64,000 nt of DNA from Kuschelorhynchus macadamiae (Eukaryota > Arthropoda > Insecta > Coleoptera > Curculionidae), in the NCBI GenBank assembly GCA_030620095.1, contig JAUTXW010000881.1:124001-188000 (forward strand), in the 5' to 3' direction. Below are positions 1 to 12,704 of the stretch, piece by piece. Made by a program: the position numbers and the translations under genes. How positions within the stretch are numbered: the stretch's first letter is position 1; each line of letters starts with the position of its first letter. The notes under the pieces were generated by a model. The model made no database searches. It saw only the letters and a list, made by a program, of their open reading frames with translations, and was not told where the DNA came from.

Positions 1-975
1 CTGAAAATGATGAACCCAGGATTCGTCCCTAGTTACTAATCAATACAAAAAGATAAGTCCTTCATTTTCATAACGTCTGAGCAGGACAGAAAATACAATA
101 ATATGGGAGAAGGCGCAGGACTGCATGTCCCAACTCCAAAGCCTTTGTACCACAAACATTACTTTTTAATATTAAAAACATACAAGACATCACTTTTTAT
201 ATGAATTTTCAACATATATGCCATTTTCAACATATATGCAATCGCTGTTTCCATATTTAACGCCTATTGGAAATGTATTTTCATCTTTCACTAGTCGTTT
301 TTTCTTTAATTGAAATCAATGTAGGCACATGCTCTTCATATATTTTCTGCGAATTTGATCTTTATTGTCGCCTTCGTCGAACCATTTCCTTTTACCGAGA
401 TGGCATCGCTTTTACTGGTTTGGAAACAATATCGCTCAATTTAGATAAAAGTGTTTTAGTTAACGTACACGTTTCTTCCATATCGAAATTCCAATTGAAT
501 CCTGAACCAATGAAACATACACACATTATCTAAAATTTTCTTAGCATCCAGGGTAACATTGACCGAAAGAGCCACTACCAACATTTTGCCATGGACACCA
601 TATTCTTTAAACATATAATATAGGAGACTGATACATTTTTATCTGAACTCAGTAACTCAACTCTTTACGAGATGAGTAAAAATTAAAATTTAAGTGTTTT
701 ATACCTGCTAGAAAGATCGTTTTCTTGCAATTAAAAAGCCAAGGAATTATCGTGAAAAATGCTATATCTCACCCTTTATTCCTAAAACAGGACTATCCGT
801 GACCTTTAAACGTCGCTTCTAAAACCCTTCTACTTTGACTATTAATGGTAATAACCCTGTATTTGGGAAATGTTTACCAGCAATATCTAAAACAGCTTTT
901 TTTTTTCACTTAGTAGAGGGTATTTATTTTTATTTCTGAGAGGATCTAGTAAGCATGCCAAAAAGTGAAAAGGCG
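1..975. other. AT-rich stretch without recognisable feature
   Basis: I see no coding exon, RNA gene or terminal inverted repeat here. The short open frame at 267-533 has no recognisable motif and is treated as chance. Confidence 0.5.
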
Positions 976-2400
976 TTAAAGCTTGATATTAACTTGTTTT
1001 GAAGAACTGATATTGAAGTAAATTTGTGTCTTCATTTTCAAAAACAGTCTTAGCTTTTTTCCATGCCTCAACTGCATTAGCCAAAGAGGCACTTTGTTGC
1101 TGAACCATATCCAGTGGCACATAAATTGAGCTGCTTTCATTCTTTTTGTTTGTACCAAGTATTTGGCAAATGGGTATTTCGAAAGTATTTTACAATTTGC
1201 ACTAAATGATCTTTCACATGTCTTACTTTAAATCCTTGGAAAGTAAATTTAATATATGAGCAGATCATCCGAATGTAAAAATGGGGTAACCCAGTTCTCT
1301 CACAATTTTTTGCACACATTGTTCATATTTGCTGAATTGTCTGTAATAAAACTGGTAACTGTAGCTGAACTGGGCAAGTGACTGTTTGGCTTTACCCCGA
1401 CACAAGGAGAGCACCATTTAATAATGGTGCCGGACTGTAGATTATTCTTATTGTTGTCAGTTTGGTTATTGAAGGACCACAGCTTAAGGCGCTGAACCGA
1501 TCAATTCTATAAAACATTTATTTCCAACAAAACGATAACAATTTATTAAACCTAGCCACTACTGTAGAAAATGAACATGAGGCAATGTAAAAATAACTAT
1601 GTAGGTACTGGTTTTTACGGTTACTTAAAGTTCTTTAACTGTCTTGAAATAAATATACACTGCACCAACACTTCTCAAAATGATTTCACAATTTTCTTCA
1701 CACTAGAGCCTTTAAACCTTACAACAGGCACCTTGAATAAACAAAGATTATTACTTAAATTCTTATGTCTAAAAGCAACCACACGTATTGATAATGAACA
1801 ATAGGATATCCTACTAGGGCTGTAGAGCACCAATGATTTCAGAGAAGGGAACCCGTTTTGGGAATTAGAGAAATAGAGTAACATGTGAGCAAATTCTCAC
1901 TTCGCTTCGACTTAACAATCACAACACTCTTTCTTACTTCTACTTGGCAGTTCGCTAATGCAAAAATTGTTAAATAATCATTTTGCCTGTCTTAGAATTC
2001 GACCAGGACCGTTTGAGAAAATAAGGATAAGTTTCGTAAAACATCTGTTGGGCAATTCTATGATTTACTAACATCAGCTATAATGGTTACTTTTTCTTTT
2101 GACTAACTCAATTATAATTAAAATAATAATAATATTTATTCACAAATTTCGTTTAACAGGGTTGACCACTGAAATCTTGAAAGAGGATTGTCGCCTGGTC
2201 TTAACATTTCAATAGCCTTAAGAACCTCTTTATGTTCAATTGACCTGAAACTGCAATTAATGACATAAATTGCTCTTGCTAGTTGTTTGTCTAGTTCTTC
2301 TTGACATGTTCTTACAACAAAGGAAGACAAGAAGGTTAAACTACTGCTGCTTTCACTAGCTTGGTATCCTAAATACCCGCCGACGTTAAACTTATCCCAT
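976..2400 (-). pseudogene. hAT transposase relic
   Basis: Read on the - strand from about 2330 down to 980, broken frames give pieces of a hAT-superfamily transposase. The upstream piece (2136-2330) has RAIYVINCSFRSIEHKE followed by MLRPGDNPLSRFQ, which is the usual hAT block after the BED finger. Near 1330-1380 an ITDNSANMNN stretch matches the conserved aspartate region. At about 1140-1250 IVKYFRNTHLP is the typical helical block of these proteins. Stops and frameshifts separate every block, and the C-terminal dimerisation domain was not found, so this is a dead copy. Assignment to hAT is by motif recognition; the subfamily is not resolved. Confidence 0.7.
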
Positions 2401-3377
2401 TTTTGTTTTTTTACTGATTGGCAGCCCTAGGGAGTTGTTTCTTCATCACCTAACTCACCTAACTAACAGTAAGCTTTACTAATATTGAATAACATTTAAC
2501 GTACACAGTTAATTTTCTACAAGTACTCGGATTTTATACTTTCTATTATATTCTGCATTTTCCACGCGTCGTTCCTCAACCTTGGATGTACTTCTTCAAA
2601 ACATCCAGTATTGACTGCCAAATTCAAATAAAAAATTAAGTATATTTAATTAACGTTTGACTAAAGACAGTCGCTAGGATTCAAAATAAAACGAAAAATA
2701 GATTCGCTTTCACCTCACTCTTTTATTCCTGAAATACGATGTATCGGTGAACGTTAACGTCACTTCTAAAAGCTGAAGTGTCATCATGTTTAATATCCCG
2801 TCATTTACGTGTCACTAGATCACGTCGCTCTTCTATTCGAGAATAAACATATCACCGCAAAGACAGCGCATTTAAAAATAATTATGGCCTCAAGTGCTGA
2901 ATGAGCCCGGGTAACAGTAAGTTTTATAAATATTGTTTAATACCATTTCGCGTTGGTGGATCAAGTTGTTTTTGTAACGAATTGTTTACTATCGGAATCT
3001 AGGATTCGAAATCTATTTTAACAACGTCGGGTGTTTTTATCTAGCCTTTTGTGTGTTTCCCTAATAAATGGTCAATAGATTATGGTTATTTGTCTCTTCC
3101 TTGGTTAGGTAAAAAATCGCTAATTAATAATCTGTTGGATTTTTGTCGAACAGTTTTACAGACAGTTTTAAGTCGACTTTAAATTCCGAAACTGTATATT
3201 TTCATAGGGGAGCCTAGGGGAATAAGCTTCAAACTATTGATAGTTTGGACTTTTAACATAAAGTCAAAAAAAGTATGCGTAATACGAAATGAACTGTAAA
3301 ACTGAGAAGTAGTATGTTAGTTGTGAGCTCAAAAAAATTCCCAAGATTTGAATTTTAGTTAAGAGAGTACAATCATC
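2401..3377. other. Noncoding, no clear feature
   Basis: This stretch may include the decayed 5' end of the preceding hAT copy, but I could not locate a BED finger or terminal repeats. Nothing else is supported. Confidence 0.4.
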
Positions 3378-5630
3378 TAAGTTCTTACTATGTTCCCCAC
3401 CATGAAGTTCTTAATACCCCGGAAGGGGTCATAAGGACATCCTTTATATTACACTATATGTTTGCTATATAAGGGCACCAGGGGTAATAGGTACTGCAAA
3501 AGTTCTTGTTACCCTCCAAAAATCGCCCAATCGCTCAAAAGGTTCAATAGATATTATCTGTCAAAATAAGAAGTCTTATTTGGTTGCTAATATTTTAACA
3601 ATTTATTTAAGAAAATATGCCACCAATGAGATCTTATAATTATGAAGACCGTTAAGGTTAATATTAAAATTTTAGCAAATGTGAAAAGTTTTAAACAAAA
3701 ATCTATAGCAAAAAAGTTACATCTTAAAGTTACGATACCATTCCATCATTCCATAGGTAGATATATCTAGAATAACAACTTTAAACAAGAAACAGAATAT
3801 TTTGACATTTTTTTAAGTCAAAAACGTAAAAATAATACACAAACAAAAAAAAACTTAAGAAAATAATTATTTCTGACAAAATGTATTCATATGACATTTC
3901 ATTCTCTATCTTAGATTCCTTTTTTTAAATGTTTTATATGCTGATCGAATAAGGTGAAGCTCATTTACATGAAAAGGGTATGTCTCCATTTTTATGGGTC
4001 CATAAAAAATAAAGTTCTTATTTACTTATTCCTCAAAAGCATGGTAATTCCATGTAAACGTATAATTTAACCCTTCATAAAGGAACTTCATGATACAAAT
4101 TTCATCATTAGGAATAAATTTTAAAATTCGACATAAATAGTAATTGTCTGGATTTTGGAAAAAACAGCAAAGTATAAGTCTTGTTTTAGCGTTATTTTAC
4201 ACTTATTAATTTGGGTTTTCAAACTGTCCTTCGAAGTAGTAAAGTTATCAGTTACATATCATCTTCTGTGGAATAATCTTCAGCCTCAAAATCGTCATTG
4301 TCCTACCATGTATCCAGAAATAAATTTTCAAAATCCTCTTCTTTTGTCTCCGATATCATCGAAAAATTTCCCCATATTCGTTGATATGCGCTTTAGTTTC
4401 GGTTGAGTGGTGCGTACGGGCTTATTTCTACAAATTACGGACTCCCTTACTAGTTCTGTAATATTTGTGGAACGTTCAACATGTTTGGAATATTTAGACC
4501 GTTGGTTTTCTATATGTTTTTCAAATCGTGCTAGTGCCGTGGGTAAAAAGATTGATTTGGGTAGGCCAGTGGATAGGAATCCCGATCTTATGTTCCCGGA
4601 AGTAAAATTTTCCGTCTACGAAAGCATATTTTGGGAATATTTTCCTGGAACGATTCCGCCTTTGCCATTTCAAGACGATTTCATTCCATCCCCTTTTAAT
4701 AGCTCGAAAACATGTTTTGTCTAGTGGCTGCATCTCGTGTGTCAGATAAGGTGGAAGTTTTACTAACTTTATCTTATGTGATAGGCACTCATCTGCTACA
4801 AGTAACTTAACGGCATTTCTTGTGTGGCTGCGATATCCATCAAGAATTAAAGTCACTGTTTTCCCTTGTCGCTTTTCTAATGAAGGAATATGTTTGATAA
4901 AAACTCGGTTGAACCAAGCAACAAAAACTGAACTCTCCATCCTGCCTATTTCAGTGGCAGTTTAACTATTTCCTGGTAGGTGTTGTCTAAATACCAGGTA
5001 GATTGAATGTCTTTGCCCTTAAAGATTATGAAAGGGGTAGTTTATGCCCTGAAGCCGACCCACAGGCTAGTACTGATGTCGTTTTTCTTCCACTTCCTGC
5101 GATGTTAAGGCATACTCTTTTGGTCCCTTTTTCTGCAACTAAGCATTGTCTTTTGGGTCATGACAAAAGCCACTTTCGTCGCAGTTATAGACAAGATTGT
5201 CCACCCTTTCTTTTGGGTCAAGGTTTGGGAGGCGTTTCAGGACGAGGTCTCTTCCTTAGTTAGACCTTCGCCACAATGCCCGAGCACTTTTAAATATTGT
5301 TTTAACTGTTCTGTTTTGCATTCTCTGGTGTTGTTCAGTCAGTCTTCCTAACACCTCCTGTGACACTGGGATTTAATTTTCCTCCTAGCTTTTTTGTTAA
5401 TGCAGACCTTAGGACCTTGTAAAAATTAGCTGCCTCGATTTGAGACATTCTTCCTGATGTTACTGCTTCAACTTTATTATTCATGGCTTCTTGTTCATAT
5501 TGGACCCGGCCAATGCGAGGGACTTTCGACTTTTTTGTTGAACTTTGTTACGTTCTTATTACCCACGGATCCAAGTTCGTATTTCCCCATATCCACGAAA
5601 ACACGGGGTAATAGGAACTTGGGCTAAAAA
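3378..5630 (-). mobile_element. Pogo/Tigger-like element (limits approximate)
   Basis: The limits are proposed from imperfect inverted ends. The left end near 3378 reads AAGTTCTTACTATGTTCCCC; the right end, read on the - strand from about 5627, begins AAGTTCCTATTACCCCGTG. The decayed DDE transposase lies between them on the - strand. The inverted ends are only partly similar and I did not establish a TA target duplication, so the boundaries are tentative. Confidence 0.45.
4521..5541 (-). pseudogene. Pogo/Tigger-like DDE transposase relic
   Basis: The - strand carries consecutive blocks of a DDE_1-type transposase in shifting frames. The N-terminal block (about 5541-5350) resembles a psq-type helix-turn-helix: KVPRIGRVQYEQEAM, then SQIEAANFYKVLRSAL. 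Near 5200 NCDESGFCHDP holds the first catalytic Asp. The open piece at 4521-4940 has VTLILDGYRSHT with the second Asp, then LPPYLTHEMQPLDKTCF, the family's hallmark PPH/QPLD block. Frameshifts and stops occur around 5130, 5000 and 4950, so it cannot be functional. The family call is from established motifs of the pogo/Tigger/jerky group. Confidence 0.8.
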
Positions 5631-5639
5631 TCACAATAG

Positions 5640-6757
5640 ACTCTTGTTATCATCAACAACCTTTAATATTAACCCTCTCATATGCAAAAAAACGATAAAT
5701 TACAATATAATAACATACAGTTTCTTTGGTGTTTTTAATAAAAATCCTATAATATGGAGTCTTAAATTATTTTGGTTATAAATAGATAGTAAAAAATCAT
5801 TTAAATATTTTTCCAAAATTTTGCTTGTTTTAGGAGAAAATATTCAACCTGGTTTCTATAACCCCATGTTCTTTTTACCCCTATGTGGAAAACAATAATT
5901 GAAGATAAGATGGATCTTATATCAAGTTGGCCTATAATTTTGCATGGGATTTTAAATTTAATAATTAGTTTCGTGTTTAGAATTTTTTTCAGGATCACCC
6001 TGTACATCTACTCTCATTTCTCTAACTAGATCCTCATCATGAGTAAATTCATGTTCAAGCAGATGTCACAAGGTTAAAACACAGTAGCAAATCTTGTCAG
6101 ATCCTGTAACATGACCTGAGCTGTAAATTTAGTTTATGTTAGAACAATTCTCCGGTTTTGAAAGATATGAACTGATATGACTTCGTGGATGGAAATGCAT
6201 TGGAATGCACAGTCACATTAAAAAATATAAAAGAGTCACTTTTTACGCATATAGTTTTCAATAATAATAATGACCTCTTCCTGTCATTATCGTCCGCTAT
6301 GGAAATAAAAACTAAATTAAAATTGCTTCCACGGCTCGCTGAACAAATTTAAATCTCGTTAACATGCCGTACACATATAAGGTTCTTATAATTATAGGCC
6401 TAATAATTACATAACATTTGTTTATACGAATAATAACGCCCGATAAGAGAAAACTGTTAGTTAAGAACATTTTCTAGTAAAAAAGGGTTCCAATCTTACG
6501 GTTTCTTTACATTATTTAAGAAGAAGAAAAACGTATTGTTAATAATTTTGTCAACAGTTTGTGTTGTGTGATTTAAGTGTGCTTTTGCCAAACTATCCCC
6601 CTCTAAAATGTTATTTTGATTAAGTTGCCAGTTATTACATTTCGGTTCCAAATGATCTAGTTTTCAAATAAAAATGCTATTTTAATTTAAAATGTTTTTT
6701 TTAAAGCGAATAACTTGTAAGAAACCGAAACCACCACTATTACTATATTTTATTATA
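5640..6757. other. Noncoding; isolated Tc1/mariner-type terminus at about 5990-6004
   Basis: The only structure seen is ATCACCCTGTA at about 5994-6004, the inverted form of TACAGGG...; it probably marks the right end of a decayed TA-inserting element whose left end I did not find. The rest is AT-rich with no coding signal. Confidence 0.35.
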
Positions 6758-8090
6758 CAGGGTGTCCCAGTCGAGAGTGACCAATTTTGAAGGTTAATAA
6801 TTTCTAAACGGTTATAGTTCGCGGTTTTTTTTTTTGATCGAATTCTGTAACCCATAAGTTTTTATGGAAATTAATAATTTTGGAGCACGTCTACAAAGGG
6901 GCTGAAAAAAATCTCACTTATATTAAAACACCATGCTTATCTTAACGTCAAGAAAATCGTTCATGTTTAAGGTCTTCAAAAATTGCTAAGAATCATACCG
7001 GGTGGTCAACGTTTTGAAAATAAAAAATTAATAAAATTATCATGTTTTTATTATTCGACATAATTATGAAAGTAAATTTGGAATATGATATCAATTCTGT
7101 TCAGCACATTTATGAATCCGTACTAATAGATGGTTGAAGGAATCCTGTAGCATCTCCTGAGGAATCCTTTCAATGACATTTAGGATATTTCTTTTAAGAT
7201 CCTGGATATTTCTAGGACGGGATTATAGCATCTGCCCTTGACATATCCCCTCAGGAAAAAATTCGGAACTTTCAAATCCGGAGAATAAAGCGCCCACTCA
7301 ATGCTTGCTTCAAATGCCACATCTAGTGATTCTCTTGCTATAAGAGAATAATGTGATGGGGTACCATCCTGTTGGAAATATGTTTCATTTAAACGGCCAT
7401 CGTGACGGAGTTATGGGAAAAAAAAGATCTCCAACATACCCGTGTGGTTTGCCGCCGCCACTGTTGGTTCATTGAAAAAAAATTGTGCCATAAATTTCTT
7501 CTGAAATGACACACCATACGGAAATTTTGGTGAGTCCCGTTGGTACTGGTTGTACTCCCTTGGATTTTCGGAGGCCCAAATCCTGCAGTTATGCTTATTA
7601 CAGCGACCATTTATGTGGAATATAACCTCATCAGACATAACCAAATTGATATTTGGGTGAGTTCTATATAAATCTGATAGAAATTCGAAGGTGAGACGCC
7701 TTTTCTCATAGTCCTCGTCATGCAGCTTTTGAAACGTTTGAATTTTATGAGGAAAGAGATCTAAAATGTTTGTACATCTTTGACTTTCACTTTTTGACAA
7801 ACTTAGAGCAGAAGCGATTTTTCGCAATGATATTTTGCCATGACAATTAAACATTATTTCATGAACAGTTAAAGGTCTATTCAAGAAATCTTCATCATAC
7901 AAATGTTTTTTTGGTCTTTTCATGTCCAAAGATCCCTCAGTAGAAAAATTTTGGTACTATTTCTTGATAATGTTTGGTGATGGCAAATTCTTCTGAAATC
8001 TCGTTCTAAATCTTTTGCTCGAACCTGAGCTTTTTCAACCAAAGAAAATACTATTTTTTAATGCGTTTAACATTAACTGACGTTATTTTC
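6758..8090 (-). pseudogene. Mariner-like transposase relic with one terminal repeat
   Basis: A terminal sequence, TA followed by CAGGGTGTCCCAGTCGAG, starts at 6758. The transposase reads on the - strand away from it. The longest open piece (7411-7929) has an HTH-like RKIASALSLSKSESQR and then LVMSDEVIFHINGRCNKHN, which holds the first catalytic Asp of Tc1/mariner transposases, and WASENPRE. Farther down, in other frames, are IEWALYSPDLKVPNFFLRGY (third catalytic region, altered) and ILNVIERIPQEMLQDSF, the normal C-terminal helix. Frameshifts separate these blocks and the second Asp block is missing. The opposite terminus was not found between 8090 and 8720. Confidence 0.75.
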
Positions 8091-8723
8091 ATCGTGATAG
8101 AAAGAGATTCCAGGCCAACATATACGGTTGTCAACTCAGGCATGATTGTTGTATCACTATAGATGCAATATTCGTAATGTGATTAGAAGGATGTCTCAGG
8201 ATATCATACATATATGTATACAAGATTCCTTTGATCATCCATTGGTGTGATCATAAATGTATTGAACGATTGGACCAAATATACAACGATTATTCTCATA
8301 AGTATCATGAGTGAAACATAATTATCTACTTTACTTTGTGGGAATATAATTGGTCAAATTATTAAGTCTTTAGGTTTTAGAGATATAGATAGTATAAAAC
8401 AAATCATAAGACCTATTTTATACTCTCGCTCTATGAGTGAGTTGAAAAAAAATACTTGTAAAATATAACACTTAAGGATCCATAATACGTATTTAAACGT
8501 TGTTTCTTAAAATAAAGTAAATTGTTATCCTTTTAAATTTACTTAGAGGGTTTTACAATAATGTGATATGATAAATGGCACTAGCTGTCCTTTGTTTTCA
8601 GAATAATCTGACAATTTATCATGGCCAAAATACACGCTTCAAGAAAGTTTGGTTATTATCCAAAAATTTTATGAAAATAGACTTTTTTTTCTGTAAATTC
8701 ATAACTTACATTTCGCGAAAACT

Positions 8724-9567
8724 ATGGTCTACATAACAACCTTATCGTCAAAAAAATTGAAAAGCATTTTACTGTTCACAATGTGGAGACAGTTTAAGTC
8801 GTCGAAAATCCCAATTTATCGATTCCCCGTCGTGCTCAAGGAATTAGACCTTACAAGAACGAAAACTTGGCGTATTTTGAAAAAAAAACTTGGGTTTACA
8901 CCCATATAAGATTGTGTTGACCCAAGAACTGCAGCCACTGGACCATCATAATCGTCGTGACTTTGCTGCTTGGGGTTTAGAGCAACTGGAAACGGACATT
9001 TTAGGTTAAATGGATACGCCAATAATCATAATTGCCGTTTTTGATGTGAAAACAATCCTCAGGGGATTCTCGAGAAGCCCTTGCATGCGTACAAGATCAC
9101 TGTGTTGTGGTTTATGGCATGGTGGGATCATCGGATCATTTAAGCGGTATAGATTGATGTGAAGAAAATTTCTGGCCCAATTTAGGTGAAATTGTTTTGA
9201 ATGATGGTTTTAACAAGACGGTATATCTTATATGTTAGACTGCGTGTCCCCTTATCGAAGCAATGCAAGAAAAGTTTGATGGAAGGTTAATTTGAAAAAA
9301 AATGTTAATTATTGGCATCCAAGAAGCTGTGATTTAACTCTTTTAAAATACCTTATATGAGATTATTTAAAATCAACCATGAGGCAAACACATGCCAAGG
9401 GTGCATTAAAATTAAACATCGAACGGTGCATTCGTGACACTACGCCCGATTTATTGCACAAAGTAATCGGAAATTGGGTTCATAGATTTCGCTTCTGTGC
9501 ACGAAGTCGAAGTGGGCACTTGAAAAATGTGTTATATCCAAAATATAATGTAATGCACGGCGCTTGA
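8724..9567 (+). pseudogene. Second mariner-like transposase relic
   Basis: The + strand reads through a mariner-superfamily transposase with many lesions. The N-terminal HTH region (8724-8909) contains VLKELDLTRTKTWRILKKK and LGFTP; after a stop come LTQELQPLDHHNRRDF and a decayed NNHNCRF region. Near 9320 HPRSCDLTLLKYLI corresponds to the PPRSPDL...D third-catalytic block, and 9379-9567 encodes the C-terminal part with NIERCIRDTTPDLLHKVIGN and RSRSGHL. Orientation is opposite to the relic just to the left, and the two differ in sequence, so they are separate insertions. An ACAACCTGTAC sequence near 9665 may be a decayed right terminus. Confidence 0.75.
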
Positions 9568-9984
9568 AAATAAAAAGTTTGCTAGTATCGGATATGGTTT
9601 TTATTTTATTTAGTTTTAAAATCATATCGTTCTTATTGGAAACTTCTTTAGATATTTATTTTAACAACCTGTACATAAAAAAAATCTAAATCGTCTCAAA
9701 ACTTGAGTAGTTGTTACAGTAACTCTCGACAATCATATAATCTGATACGGATTAACGCATTTCTCGTATAGATCCAACAAAGTTTTATTTTCAAAGTAAT
9801 ATACTAATTATAGGTTACAAAGGCCAAAAGGTAATAAAGGCGTTCAAAAAAACTTCACTGCCAGCGCTTTGGTTATATTATAAATAACTCTTAAATACAA
9901 ATATTTTACAGGGTACTTTTTATTACCTAACGTAAACTTTGGGCATAATTTAAAATAATTCAGTAAGTAGCTTTTACATTGACA

Positions 9985-10960
9985 CATACCGCCATTCGGC
10001 GCCATTTTCTTAAGGGAGGACTGCACGCAAAAAGTGAAAAACCAGTGACAAGGTCTAGTCAAGTTCAAAGTAAGATGAAAAGGTACCTACGTTGGTTAGA
10101 AAAAACCTCCTGCACGTCCGACCTCAAAAAAATGTGTTATGTATAGGCAATTTAAATTACATTTCGTTTAAAAATGGGTGCAAAAGGGTTCACACGCTGC
10201 AGAAATACAAAGACATGAGTACGATTTACCATTTCAAATTTTGCAGTTAGGTAGACAAAGGATCAATGCAAGGCGGTGAAGAGCCATTTTGTGGAAAAAA
10301 AATTATATGCGATGAAATTTGCGTCAAAAAGTGGTCAAAAAATGGTCGAAAATGGACAAATCTACTTCTATTTTATAATACTAGATTTGATTTTTTCATA
10401 AAAATTCGCATTTAGCGCCCAACTATGCATATTTCCCTATTAAAATCACATTGAAGCTAATACATATCTCCTATAGTTTTAACATAATATTGCCGCGGCG
10501 GAAGGCTTGCAAATACTGCGTGCAGTTCCCCCTTAAGTCATCTTGAATTCGTACCAATTTATCGCATTTCCACATTTAATTTTTTTGCAAAATTTAAAGC
10601 CAATTGCGCAAGAATTTTTTACGCTGATTTTTTTAAAATTTTATTTGGCCGTCATTTTATTTCGCCATCCTAAATTCGTACCACAGCTTTACTAGTTTAT
10701 CTCTATCTATAGCACGCTTAATTCTTGCACAAAAACTGAATCTTGTTTTCATATCAAAATGTTACCAGTTCATTCCTATGTAACACTTGACTTCTGTGCA
10801 AAATTTGAGGTAAACTGGATAATTAGTTTTTTAGTAATATTTTTTTTAACATTGTGCCGATACTGTATTTTTACCAAACTATTACCAGGTCATCCCCATA
10901 TGACCCTTAATTTTTGACTAAAATTTGAAGTCAATCTGGACCTTGAAAGCGGTGGATGGA
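9985..10960 (+). repeat. Dispersed 140-bp-unit repeat family, copy A
   Basis: This copy has diverged units with the box GCCAT...TTGAATTCGTACCA, then TTTACTAGTTTATCTCTAT and a TTGCACAAAA stretch. It begins with GCCATTTT at about 9991-10009, is interrupted by the TTAA-flanked MITE at 10014-10532, resumes with CATCTTGAATTCGTACC, and repeats with CGCCATCCTAAATTCGTACC near 10663. A TACCAGGTCATC version is near 10885. No coding capacity is seen. Confidence 0.7.
10014..10532. mobile_element. piggyBac-like MITE with TTAA target duplication
   Basis: TTAA at 10010-10013 and 10533-10536 brackets inverted ends. The left end begins GGGAGGACTGCACGCA; the right end on the other strand begins GGGGGAACTGCACGCA. 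The 519-bp interior has no coding signal. It interrupts the dispersed repeat cleanly, between GCCATTTTC and GTCATCTTGAATTCG. TTAA duplication is the family signature of piggyBac. The terminal bases differ from the classical CCC ends, so membership is inferred from the target site and inverted repeat. Confidence 0.7.
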
Positions 10961-11610
10961 TTTAACATATTACGAAAAGCCCCAAAACATGCTGTAAAAT
11001 GTAAGGCTTACTCACTCAAATAGAGCTCTGCAACTTGGAAATTATATAAGATATCAAAATAAACTATAAAACAAAAATGTACTACTTTTCCCTATTATCG
11101 ACATTTGGAAGAAAGTGTTTCTTTATGACACCTTAAAATTTACAATCAAACCACCACATGTTCAACCAGTAGATTTCAAGGGCTGCAAGGAAATAAGAAG
11201 TTCGAATACTCTGTATATAGACAAAAACTTTAAAAATACCCAAGAATCATTCAAACATGAGTCAAATTCTGCTTGAGTCGTTTCACGTGTCCGGCAGTAT
11301 ATTCCTTTATTTTAAGATAAAAGGTACAATATTGGTACAAAAAAAATTGTGGGCAAATGCCAATGGTAAATTCAAATTTACGCTTTATTGTCGAAAGAAA
11401 TTATCTTATTGACAAAGCCGAAGATAAAATATTAATAAGAGTGACACAGTTAAACGAAAACCAAGTAATAGTCAAAAAGCATAAAGAAAAATAAAATGAT
11501 CTCACAAGGATTTAAGTGGCACATACATATACGAAACATAAACAAATAGAAGGTAAAGCTTAATAACACTTTCTTTCAATCTAACTATACAAAATTTTCC
11601 TTAAAAAAAT
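10961..11610. other. AT-rich noncoding stretch
   Basis: No coding exon or paired terminal repeat was seen here. Confidence 0.4.
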
Positions 11611-12140
11611 TCTTCCACAATATAGAATGCTTGATTTAAAAGGAGTGATTTAAGAGTTGCTCTAATGTGCCGTTCTTGTCGCATACCCCTCAATCTCAAC
11701 GACAGATGATTAAAAATACTTTTACTCGTATATACCAGAGACTTTTTTATTTGGGAAGTTGATGGGATAGGTAAGGCAATTATACTGGAAGACCGCGTAA
11801 TTCTGGTAGCCGCAGAGTGAATTTCATTCTAAAATTGGCTCTGTATTAAACATGCTGATTCAAGGAAAAAGATACAGGACAGATTAAAGAGCTTGTTCTC
11901 AATAAATAGCGGTCTACAAGAGTCTCGAACATTGGCACTGCACATGTACTTGACTGCGCGTTTTTGGAGGATTAAATATGACATTAAAAATTTGTTTTGT
12001 ACAATTTCCCCAGAAGCAAATTCCATACCCCAGATGCGCTTCTATTATTCGAAAATAGACATTGCGAACGTCGGATTTGTCAAGCTTATTATCAACAAAC
12101 AGTCCTAAGCATTTATTTTTATTTTGGGCTTTCACAAGTA
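11611..12140 (-). pseudogene. Non-LTR retrotransposon reverse transcriptase, C-terminal relic
   Basis: Two overlapping - strand frames make up the end of a jockey/CR1-type reverse transcriptase ORF. The upstream frame (11914-12135) has KCLGLFVDNKLDKSD and AHLGYGICFWGNCT, the thumb-region blocks. The next frame (starting about 12026) has LQKRAVKYMCSANVRDSCRP and continues through a stop near 11830 into KSLVYTSKSIFNHL and a final LLLNQAFYIVEEFF before a stop. These are the standard C-terminal motifs of such polymerases. At least one frameshift and one stop disable it, and the remaining 5' part is absent. Confidence 0.75.
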
Positions 12141-12166
12141 TGTGATCTAAACTTACATTAAGTGTA

Positions 12167-12589
12167 CAGGGTGTCCGGATTTGGTTGCAAAAGCAGGGTA
12201 TCTCGCTTATTTTTAAAGATAGAACCTTGCGGTTTTCACGAACCTTAGCTAATTTTTTGTGAAACTCATGAAGCTGTAAACAAAATTTTCATAGCCTTCT
12301 TCGTTTATGAGATACAGGGCGAAATAGAAAATTTTGCATTTTGGGACCCCCCTCGTATCTCGGTTATCCTTTAACTTAACGCAAAGGGAAAAATTGCTGC
12401 TTATGCAGTTTTTTACGCCAGATCCAGTGGCGTAGTCATATTTTTCATTTGTCCAGAAATTGATTTGTCCTTTTAAAAGCTTCTCAAAAATATATAATAG
12501 TATGGGTCTATTTTAATAAACACCAACAAAAATCCTAATTTTTATAATTATCATACCAAATTTTGCAGTAGGCCATGCAAGACGATGCC
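12167..12589 (+). repeat. Left terminal inverted repeat
   Basis: This 423-bp arm matches the inverse of 14056-14536. It includes the CAGTGGCGTAGTCAT and GCAGTAGGCCATGCAA stretches shared by both arms. It lacks a block of about 63 bp that is present in the right arm. Confidence 0.9.
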
Positions 12590-12704
12590 GTTTTCTTTTG
12601 TTTTCTTGGGAGCAAATGACATTTCCCAATTTTGTACGCGTATATAAAATATAGCGCTAGTTTTTTTGTATTTATTTATTGTGTAAAAATATATTTCTAT
12701 TATT

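Noticed and set aside
4155..5351. Several + strand open frames over the pogo-like relic
   Set aside because: They are antisense to clear DDE transposase blocks and contain no motif of their own.
9844..10068. 74-codon - strand open frame
   Set aside because: It spans the left end of the TTAA MITE and the dispersed repeat, so it is not a gene.
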